From the NCBI RefSeq assembly GCF_020085105.1, contig NC_058057.1, forward strand, positions 28,434,042 to 28,498,041: a stretch of 64,000 bases of DNA, in the 5' to 3' direction. The translations under genes and the position numbers were made by a program. Below are positions 48,071-61,556 of this stretch, piece by piece (the stretch's first letter is position 1; the number at the start of each line of letters is the position of its first letter). Below the pieces are notes generated by a model that ran no database searches, was not told the DNA's origin, and worked only from the letters and a program-made list of their open reading frames with translations. The DNA comes from Siniperca chuatsi (taxonomy: Eukaryota; Chordata; Actinopteri; Centrarchiformes; Sinipercidae).

Positions 48071-49660
48071 CTGATTTAGTTTTTTACCTTTACTGTGCAG
48101 TCGGTCAGCGACGGTTGAATATCAGTTGAAGTTTTTACAGTTAGAGGATCATAAGACGCCTCGAAGGAGACGTCGCTTCATCCGGTAAAAATCCCATGGC
48201 AGTAAGTGTCGCCTTGCTCTCCGTCCACGGTTAACTGACGACGAGGACGCTGCTGTCTTGTTGTCATCGAGTGTTTTTCTTTGTTGGATTTACAATCAGA
48301 GTTCGTCTAATTCACGCGGACTGCGGAGAAACGATCTAAATGTGTCTGCGACCAGCAGAAATCCTGACACTGTGGATTGATGCAGGTTTAATGCTGCTTC
48401 AAACCGGTTCAGAATCAAACTAAACGCGAAGATGAAACGGCACTTTGATACAGAGTCGGGTCACATTAAGAAAATCTAAAAAGATCTTCTGCACCAGGAA
48501 CTAGACTCGCAAGCGATCTGGAAATACCCACAAAATCCTGGAAACTGGATTTAGAAGCTGGTGGACGGGAATGTCAGAACGCCACTTTAATGAAGTCAGC
48601 GCTTGTTTCAGACGCGCCAGCCGCTGTTGGTGAGCGACGTTCGGCCTCAGACGTTTGTCGTGAAGCAGCATCTTCTTCACGAGGTTCAGCTGGTTCTGTT
48701 GCTCTGAGTTTTTCACGCTGATGTTCAGTTTGTGGAGTTTTGAAAAGTGCCGCTCTGATCTCTCCAAATAAACGCAAGCCTTTCTTAAGCACTTAATAAA
48801 CCAAGTGAAATTCTGTTTGTGAAGAAATGTCTCTGTCTGTGCTTCGTTTTACATAAATACATATACATATCTACATCTGGCGAGACAGCCTCGAGTTTAA
48901 TTTCCTGTCCGTGACGATCGGAGACTGTGTTGGATGAAACTACATTACCCTGCAGTAACTGAAACATCTACGTTCCTGCTGCACAGCAGCTCTACGAGTA
49001 TAAAGCCCGACTGACGGCCCCAGTGTCTGCTGGGATAGAAAGTTTAATCTTTCAACCTGAACCGCCAGAGAGAAGTTGTTTACGAGGTGAGTGGATTATC
49101 GGCACTCGCCGTCCATTTCCTGTTCCTCCAATAAGTAATTAATCCACGTATTTCTCTCAGTTGTGTTAATAGTTTGAGCACTAATCGCACCACTTTCATC
49201 CATGGACGACATGAACTGCAGAGTATCTTCAGTCTGCATGTCAGGCGTCAAATTCTGCTTTTATCATCATATATTAATAATTTCAGCTGCTATTAAAGTG
49301 CTTTATATAAAGTTATTGATTATTGAAAGTAGATTATTATTATCATTCTAACATGTCTGCCTCTCCTCTCCTGCAGTTCACTGTTTGTCCACATGGGGGA
49401 GCCGTAGGATAAGCTGTTAAACTGCAGGTGTTTCATAATGTTCACACTGCTGCCCAACCTGTGATCCAGATATATACACAAAATGAAGCCCCGCCCACCT
49501 ACACTGTTCAAGCCACATGATTGGATGCTGCTGCTGTCACTCCCACACTGATTGACAGGTCTGTTGATACAAAGACAAACACTTAAACGTTCACTTCTTG
49601 CTCTATCCTGACAGCAGGACATGAGACCATCTGTCTCGTGTCCTGCTGTAGCGCTGTCCA
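48071..49660. other. Intergenic; nothing firmly recognised
   Basis: An 88-codon minus-strand open frame (48767-48501) is basic and leucine-rich but matches nothing I know. It is listed under rejected items. No repeat structure seen. Confidence 0.4.
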
Positions 49661-49725
49661 ATCAGGCGCGGTCAGCTATGTAAACAGGAAGTCACTGTTA
49701 TATAACCTTTAAAAAAACTGACCTT
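49660..49725 (-). repeat. Partial copy of the unnamed repeat, left of copy B
   Basis: GTAGCGCTGTCCAATCAGGC, then GCGGTCAGCTATGTAAACAG, then GTTATATAACCTTTAAAAAA. The same block, including the last word, recurs at about 50490-50572. Confidence 0.75.
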
Positions 49726-49743
49726 GTTAAGTGGATCAGGAGG

Positions 49744-50420
49744 CATCGACATTAAAAAACCGTTTTGTCGTCAACGCCATTATAAAACTCTGTGTTTCCA
49801 CCATCAGTTTCATCAATCACACGTCTTTTCTGGCCGGAGGCTCAACAGGACGCTGCTGCGACACCAGAGGTCTGACTGAAATGAAGGCCGTTGGTTTGTT
49901 AAAGCGGCGACGAGATCAGTCCGAACACCACCTGAAACCTACAAGTTATTTTAGAGTTTCCGGTTCACCTGGACTCCGAGTCTCAGCAGCGTCGCGGATC
50001 CTTCAGTCTGAACACAAAGTTCTCAGTAACCGCTAACTAGCTTCTAACTAGCGCTTCACTAAACCAGGTCGCACCATTAAAACTGAACAAACGAGTAAAG
50101 ACTTCAGTCACGTGTAAATCTGTTGCTAGGAAACATCTGTAGCGCCGTCCAATCAGGAGCGGTCAGCTATGTAAACAGGAAGTGACTGTAGCATCAGGAG
50201 CTAGCGTAACTTCCAAACATGACAGAAATCTTTGTAAACGTGTTTAGTCTTGTTTCTGTCTGCAGACACGGAGACATCTGTTTGAGTTAGAAGGATTCAC
50301 ACAGTTTATAATGAGAGGGAATATCTGACTATGCTAAGCTAACTGACGTTATCTGCTCACGCTGTGTTATTTCAGTGAAATGTAGTTTAAAATCTTCCAG
50401 ACCGACGTCGTTATTAAACA
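49744..50420 (-). repeat. Unnamed interspersed repeat, copy B (inverted with 41293-41818)
   Basis: This is the reverse complement of copy A over its full length. It contains an additional segment of about 150 bp at about 49870-50020 that copy A lacks. Confidence 0.8.
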
Positions 50421-50432
50421 GCATTTAAACTG

Positions 50433-50572
50433 AACAAAAGTCTCGGCGAGTAAAGACTTTAGTCACGTGTAAATCTGTTGCTAGGAAACATCTGTAGCGC
50501 CGTCCAATCAGGAGCGGTCAGCTGTGTAAACAGGAAGTCACTGTAGCATCAGGAGCTGTTATATAACCTTTA
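50433..50572 (-). repeat. Partial tandem copy of the unnamed repeat, right of copy B
   Basis: It repeats about 125 bp of copy B (50086-50212) in the same orientation and ends with GTTATATAACCTTTAAAAAA, as at 49698-49717. Confidence 0.8.
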
Positions 50573-51872
50573 AAAAAACACTTCAGGCCAAATGATTTAT
50601 TAAACTCGTCGATCAATTGATTTATTTACATCTGCATCCATGTAGAAATCTGTGTTCAGAGTGAGCGGGAAATGTCCGACAGTATTTGGCCATTTAGTCT
50701 TCATTATTATTATGTTTTGTAATATTTAAAGTCGTAAAGTTTTCATCATTATTAGACAGCTTTTTGATCAAGACTCGGGTCAGATATGTCTCAGTTTGAA
50801 GGGCTCACATGTTAGCATGCTAACGTTAGCTGTGTCAGTTAGCTAACTCGTTAGCTAGCGGCTGTAGATATTTAGCAACAGCTGATCTGTGCGTGAGAAC
50901 TGGTTCGTGAGCTGCCGCCTGTTTTAATGCAGCGAAGATGAAACTTAGCAGCGCTGACGTCAGAACGAGGCTCGGTGTGAACTCAGGGACGGCTGCTGGA
51001 CCTGCAGGCTCCTCAGGAGTAACGGGAGGTGGGTCAGTGAAGAGATTCAGACTGTACAGGTTTTAATGCTTCTCCATGGACGATGGCGACACACCACAGA
51101 TGAACTTTCAGGGACTGTTGGGGTAAAAGTAAAAATCAATAAAACAGAGTATGATTCAGGAGATGAGGGATCATCCGATCCTCCTCTGACAGGATTAAAA
51201 TGAGCCGCAATCAGCCGGAAACCTCGTTCAGCTGATGGACCGACCCGTTCCTGTTTCCAGGTTTAAAACGCTCTGATCGACCTCTGGGTGAGGACTCACT
51301 TCCTGCACTCAATCGATCAATCAGCTGTTCTCTATCAGAGGTCAGACGGGGGCCTGACGACTTATCAGATCCGTAGAGTCAGAAATCCCCTTCGCTCCTT
51401 CCAGACTTCCTTCACGTTGAAGTTTATTTACCGTGCGAACGAGGGAGCGGTGACGTGAGCCTTTTGTTCCCAGCACCTCGTATTTACAGATTAAAGCCAG
51501 CAGTCGTTCAGATTAACAGCTGATGGGTCACTGAACAATAGAAGAGGGTTTTGTTTTTCAGAGGTGACGGTCAGGACACTAAATCCCTTCATCGGATGGA
51601 CGTCAGCTGACCTGTTGTGTTTTAGTTGGAAGAATGATGGATTAAAGTACTGACACGTTACATTTGGGTCTGTTTGTGAGGAACAAAGTCCAACGAACGT
51701 CATGTTGTTCAAACCGAAGCTTCATTCTGACCAGAGTTCATAAAGCTTTCACAACATCCAGGAGACAACCCCCCCCCCATATTTGTTTGCCCCTTGAACT
51801 GATAAAAGCTTTCATAACTAGTGACGGATCCGGGAGACCACATCACTCTGCAGTGCTTGTCCTCGGGTTGAG
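50573..51872. other. Intergenic upstream of the C1q-like gene
   Basis: No gene recognised. A GATAAAAG box at about 51801 lies about 70 bp before the ATG of the C1q-like gene and could serve as its TATA element. Confidence 0.4.
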
Positions 51873-54800
51873 ATGGTGTCCGGCTGGTTTCTGATGGTGT
51901 TGGTGGTCTGTGGTCTGGTCGGGCTTCAGTCCGCAGCAGAAGGAGATGAAGACCAGAGAGGTCTGCTGCAGCAGCTGATGGCCAGAGTGGAGAAGCTGGA
52001 GGAGGACAGAGGTCAGTCTGATGGATGCTGTGCACTGTTCTTCTTCCATTTCTTCAGAGCCGTACGTCTGTTTCCGCTCAGCTGCTCCAGCGAGACCCCG
52101 ATGTGGATCAGCTCTTTGAATTTACCTGTGAACTGGGCCTTAAGTGTTTAAATGAACTAATCTAAAGTCTTAGATGACCGTGAAATAACCTGTTAAAGCT
52201 ACGGAGCGTAAAGAACCGTTTGTCATGTTCTCTCTAATACAGAACCAGAATCAGGAACACTTTATTGATCCCTGAGGGGAAACTCTTGTTACAGCTGCTC
52301 GCTGTCACGTCACACAGGAACAGAAGTACTGAGCAAAAAATATAATACACTATAATACAGGTCAGAAAATACATTAAGTACCAAGTGGGTTTACAGGTTG
52401 ATGATAATAATACAGTATAAAGTAATAGTGCGTGAACTGTTAAGTGTAACTTAAGATGATTATGAGACGGAGGATATTGCACAGCAGTAATAGAGAACAG
52501 GGAATTTTAAACTGAAAACACAGAATATTGCACAATTATTCAAGTATTGCAGAGATGTTAATGATCAGTGTCCAGTTTAGTGACTTCGGGTCATACAGAC
52601 TGACACTTAGAGGGAGGAGTTAAAGAGTCTGATGGCCACAGGCAGGAAGGACTTCCTGTGGCGCTCTGTGGTGCATTGTGGGGGGATGAGTCTTTGTTTG
52701 ACCAGCACGTCATGGAGCGGGTGGGAGACGCTGTCCAAGATGGCGTGTAGTTTACCCAGCATCCTCCTCTCTGACACCACCGCCAGAGAGTCCAGCTCCA
52801 CCCCCACAATGTCATCTTCCTGAGAGTCCACTCCTACACAGAGGAGCGCTCATTGAACTGGGAGGGAGGGAGGTCACTAGACAGGAATGGGGGTAGGACT
52901 GGAGGTAACGGAGCAAATTGAAGGTAATCTTTTTGCAGTTATGGGGAGAGCATCCAAAACCTGAATGAATATATACATATATATATACACCTAATTAACC
53001 TACAACTGAAAAGTGAAATATTGGAAAATAGAGGAATCTATTAATTGTTGAAGATATAATTTTCAGTGGCGAAATGGCCTGTGGTTATAGTTTTACCACA
53101 CAGCAAGAAGCTCTTGGGTTTGACTCTCAGCTTTGGTCCTTTCTGTGTGCAGTTTGCTTTTCTCACTGTTTGAACGGTGGGAAGAAATGGATCTGGGGGA
53201 AACATAAACAAGAGGTGGAAGTTGGATTGAAAACTCTATATTTCCCATTAGTGTGAATGAGTGTGACTGGCGACCTGTCCAGGATGGACCCTATGCATGC
53301 TGGGATAGACTCCAGCCCCCTGTGCCCCTGAATAGAATTAAACAGGTGTAGAAAATGGGTGGACCGGTAGACTATGGAAATGTACTTTTTCTGCTCACGC
53401 TTCTGAAATATTTAACCAGTGTACTGTGAGACACAATGGAAACAAGGGGAAATTAATTTAAATAACAGAGTAAAAAACAATGTGGCCATTCATCAAGGTC
53501 TACAAAGTTGGGAAATTTAGCTTGTTTTAAAATGACCTTGCATTGTTCTTAACTCCACCTTGATGTGTTCTCACTACTTATGCAAGATCAGAGCACGTAA
53601 CACATCCTGTATACAGTGACATTCAGCCACCTCATCTAAATGCAGCACACACCTCTTAGCTCTACTTTTTTGCAGAGCAACACTTGCTGCCAGGATGCTG
53701 CCAGGAGCCACAGACCACAGTGATTTATATTCTGCTCATGTCTCAAAGCGAACACCTTGCAGGGTCACCGGCCTTACGGATCAGTTTGTTGAGCCTGTTG
53801 GCGTCCGCTACCCTCAGCCTGCTGCCCCAGCATGCAACAGCATACAGGACAGCACCGGCCTTACGGATCAGTTTGTTGAGTCTGTTAGCGTAGAACTTAA
53901 AAAACATCTCGCAGACCAGCCAACCAACGTTAGCATGTCCACAGTTAACGTGTTAACATAAACATCTGGAATGCCAACTTTCATCAAACAGCTGCAGTGA
54001 GATTTAAATGATTATTTCTTTGGGGGGAGGGGAGGCGGGGTCCATAAAAACCACATCAGGTATTGGCACTTGAGTGAGTTCACATGTTCTTACACATGCT
54101 GGCAGGCCATGCAGGGACACAGGTGCGTCACAGGTGAGCATGTGGCCTACAGCCTGTGACTGGAAGTAGTCCCTATAAAAACTGGACCAGCTGTTGGTTC
54201 ATCACAGCCTCCGTCCATGTGGATTTTATGACTGTAGACTAGATTCATCTCCGCAGACCTACAGAGCCTTCTGACAGTGGGTCTGGACTGGTCCCGCTCA
54301 GCTGAAGGGAACTAGATCCAGCTGTAGACTTTTATTCTTGTTAATTACATTTAATGTTCCGTTTGTCTTCCTGCAGGTAAATCTCAGGTGGCGTTCTCCG
54401 CCTCCCTCGTCAGCACCGTACAGTGGACCGATCACGGGCCTTTTGACACCAACACCACGCTGGTGTTCCAGAGGGTGAAGACGAACATCGGCAACGCATA
54501 CGACAAAGAGACAGGTAGGACTCACCTGTTGAGGTTCAGGACACAGGGGTTTGGGACAGTCTTTAACCGCTGACGCACCTGACAAGCAGACTGGTTCCCA
54601 TAAGGGAGCGGTATTTCCGGCTGAGTGGTTTTGTAAGGTTTGGTTAAGCCGGACGACGACCGGGAAGCTGTTGTTTTTCTGGTGAGGACAGTTTTGTATT
54701 CAAACGGAAGATGGTGGACCTGATGTTTTCAGGTGTGATGTTTCTGTTGTTGTCACCTGGACCGCCCACCTGAACTGCCTGAGGAAGCTCGTTGCGTGGC

Positions 54801-55291
54801 GCTGCAGTGACTCCTGAACATACGGATCTTCAGTTATTCTTTCATCATGAGAGATGTTTTAGCAGCAGTTCTGTTGAGATCTTGCCACACTTTTCTTGCA
54901 GCAACGTAAACTTTTATTTCTTATAGTTTTGGTATTTTTGGTAAGGAGACTCAGGTGTTGGTCTGGAACTGATTTCACCTGACATCACAGGCTTGTTTGT
55001 CCCTGTTCTCTGACTGCAGGCATCTTCACGGCACCCGTGAAGGGGCTCTACTACATACGGTTCACCGGCTGTGTCGGAAAGTCGGGCAAACTGAACGCAG
55101 CAGTGATGAAGAACGGGGTCAACGTGTTCGCCATCTACAACGTGCCGGCGACCAGGGGCACCACCTCCAACGGCATGACGCTGGCCCTGGAGGAGGGCGA
55201 CCGGCTGTGGGTCGAGTTGTGGGCCAACACCAGCATCTCAGACCAGAGTCGGCTCAGCACCTTCAGCGGCTTCCTCGTCTTCCCCTTGTAG
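51873..55291 (+). CDS. Secreted C1q-domain protein (C1q-like/cerebellin-like), 3 exons
   Basis: Exons 51873-52011, 54377-54514 and 55020-55291. Splice sites AGAG|GTCAGT, CCTGCAG|GTAAAT, ACAG|GTAGGA and CTGCAG|GCATCT join in frame to 182 residues. Residues 1-23 are a signal peptide (MVSGWFLMVLVVCGLVGLQS). A short acidic segment with a likely coiled coil follows (LLQQLMARVEKLEED, about 31-45). A gC1q domain fills about 50-182, with SQVAFSASL at its start, GIFTAPVKGLYYIRFTG in the middle and the closing FSGFLVFPL. There is no collagen stretch. These features are those of the short fish C1q-like proteins, which form secreted trimers; several serve in complement-like or lectin-like recognition. 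The exact paralog cannot be named. Intron 1 (2.4 kb) is loaded with LINE and repeat sequence. Polyadenylation signal at 55705-55710. Confidence 0.9.
52241..52815 (-). mobile_element. Rex1-like LINE copy in C1q-like intron 1 (3' part)
   Basis: The same 3' end and C-terminal coding region as at 15346 (minus-strand MLGKLHAILDSVSHPLHDVL and SFLPVAIRLFNSSL). Homology stops at ...CACAATGTCA (52815) and resumes at 53764, where the next part of the same LINE is found. Confidence 0.8.
52816..53763. mobile_element. 950-bp insertion splitting the LINE; contains a SINE-like block
   Basis: The LINE reads into this block at ...GTCA and out of it at GTCACCGG, so GTCA is a possible short target duplication. 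Inside, at about 53065-53375, a degenerate tRNA-like fish repeat is seen (GGCGAAATGGCCTGTGGTTA; CTTGGGTTTGACTCTCAGC; GGCGACCTGTCCAGGATGGA). The rest of the insertion is unassigned. Confidence 0.55.
53764..53892 (-). mobile_element. Continuation of the split LINE, with a short tandem duplication
   Basis: GTCACCGGCCTTACGGATCA ... GCATACAGGACAGCAC continues the LINE of 52241-52815. About 36 bp of it (CGGCCTTACGGATCAGTTTG ...) is then repeated directly after. Confidence 0.75.
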
Positions 55292-57719
55292 GTGGAGACA
55301 GACACACCTGTGGCTGCTGCGGAGACGGGCATCCAGATCGTGGTCCTGAACCCAGAAACAGACCCAGATCTTCTGCTGAAACACATTATACAGGTTCACA
55401 GGTATAAACCAGAAGGATATCAGTTAGCGAGCAAGACGCAGTTTGACTGGAATCAAAAAGCAAGAAACTTAAAACAAACTTTGGGGCATTTATTGATAAA
55501 TATTTTGTGTCTCAAACCAAAAATGTGAAACGTAATTTTTCAGTTTGTTGTGACTTTAAGGTCTTTCAATACAAAATATTAAATAACCAGTTTTGTTTAG
55601 AAAAGTTGAGCAGGAAACGTCAGGTTTGTGGACTGTTGGTCTGAGTGTGTTAACGTCTGTCTGTTGGTGTTGAAGTGGCTGAGGTGGAAGTTCAAAGTTC
55701 TTCCAATAAAGTGGTTCTGTGACCTAAACTTTGCACATTCAAATACTTTATATCCTCACATTGCTTTCATGTCGCTGCATCCGGCCGTGACCGTTTCACT
55801 CGTGTCCTTTTTTCACAGTTTTTCAAAATATGCAAAAAACCACTGAAACAGGATGTCCAGCTACATTTAACAGACTTTAACAGAGTCATTCACGGGGAAA
55901 CACTTTTGTCTCAACAATAGTCTCTCAAAATTACAGCAGATTTGGTGAAAAGTAACCCTCAGTGCGCTCCAGACCTAAATCCAACCACAGGTGGCGCCAG
56001 CAGGTTACGATGGAAGAGAAAACGTCACCCGAAGCTGCTGCCAACATCCAGTTTGTCTTCAGTATTCATCCAAATTCAACAACATGTTTAATGATATATT
56101 AATGAGATTTTTTCAGCAACAGGTCAAATATACATTTTCCCAAAGACACCAAATTTGGTGTCTTCCTAAATCCGCTTTGGTACGCATTCACCAGACGTCT
56201 CAGTGACCAACCCTTCCATTCACTTACAGATGTGATGTTAGAGCGATGGGTCTCTTTCCAGCTTCCAGGCGCTCCGCCCTCCTTCCAAACTTCACTGAAT
56301 GAGCCCGTCAGCGGCAAAAACAAGCACTTTAATTTGTTCCCAGCAGCCATTGCAGCCCGTTTAGCGGCTGAAGCCAGAATATTTCGGTGAATTAAGGATT
56401 TATTTCCACCAAAGCAGAGCTGGTGAGTGTTGGAACAGCGGAAAGACCAACAGAGACGGTTTGAGGGAGTTTTATTTTGTTTCTGTCCAGTTTGAATTAA
56501 GCGTGTTTTACAATGATCTGTGACGTAAAATGACAGTTTTTCTCAATGGAGTCTGGTGAGATGCTGCTGCTGCAGTGCTGGGATGCACCAACAAAGATTC
56601 ATATTTAAACCCAATTAAATCATCGTTGAACTTTAAATTATGTTGCACCAAACTTTAAAAGTAAGAAAGATTCAATTTAAACCACTTTAAATCTCAGTTT
56701 AGTTTTTATTTTAAACCTAGATAAAAAAAACTTTAAACTCCAGTTTAAAATGTGATCCAGTATTAACTTTAAACCCCCCCCCCCAGTGAATGTCGCTTCC
56801 AGCTCCTTTAAGTGAAAATACAAGTAACAATATGTAAATATCATACATTGGAAATACTGAAGTAAAGTACTTATGAGTACTGCAGTATTCTGGGGAACGC
56901 TCGGTGAAGTAAACAGGATCTGGAGTTCACTGTGGTAACGAGTCTCTTCCTTCCTGCCTTCATCAAACAGGACGTTAGATCAGATTCCTCTCAGACTGAA
57001 ACTGAGCTGCGAGTCCCAGCGAGTCCCGGGGGGACAGACCGAGTCCCGGGGAGACAGACCGAGTCCAGCAGCCAGACTTCAGCCAGAAACCAGCAGCAGT
57101 CCACTTCTGGACCCAAACTAAGAAACCATTTCATCTCTTTGTGCAGAATTCTTCCTTTCAAAGGTTGAAGTCAGGTTTATGGGGTTCGCTCTGACCTGGG
57201 GTCAGTTATTGGATGTGTTCACATACCTTTAATCTGGTTCTCTGTGCGGATTAATTTTAGGGTTTTAGGGGAAAACGGCTTCAAATTTCATCTGAAAATC
57301 GAGGCCCTTTAAAGAGCTTTAACAAAGTTTTTACCACAATGAGAGCAGAACGTCTTCTGAAAACGGAGATTTATTGTTTAAATGATCCTTTAAATTGTCA
57401 AAATATGAAATATAATAAACATGACATGATAAACATCAGATGATGAACAACACGATTTAAAAAATCAATTATTTGAAGAAATAAAACTTGAATTTAGGTC
57501 AGATCTGGGGTCCACATGAGGGTCTGGGGTCCTCAAGACCTCAGTGTTTGTGAAGTCCTGGTCCCGGTGTTTCGTGATGTGAAGAGCTAAATGAAACGAA
57601 CACATGAACTAAACACTGAATACAGGCACAGCTTTAAACCCGCACAGTGTTTACTAAAGGGACAACACAGAAGTGATCATAAATCATACAATACATACAG
57701 GTACTTTATTTTGAAAGAG
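55292..57719. other. Intergenic between C1q-like gene and inafm2
   Basis: The C1q-like 3' UTR extends to the AATAAA at 55705-55710. Beyond this the sequence is unassigned, apart from a short GAGTCCCGGGG-type tandem at about 57010-57065. No further gene recognised. Confidence 0.5.
57705..57710 (-). promoter_or_regulatory. Polyadenylation signal nine bases after the inafm2 stop
   Basis: AATAAA on the minus strand, followed by a GT-rich stretch (GTACCTGTATGTATTGTATG). If used, the 3' UTR is only about 30 nt. Confidence 0.45.

Positions 57720-61556
<3,837 letters not shown>

Noticed and set aside
48501-48767. 88-codon minus-strand open frame, basic and leucine-rich
   Set aside because: It looks protein-like in composition but matches nothing I recognise and lacks exon-like edges; kept only as a note.
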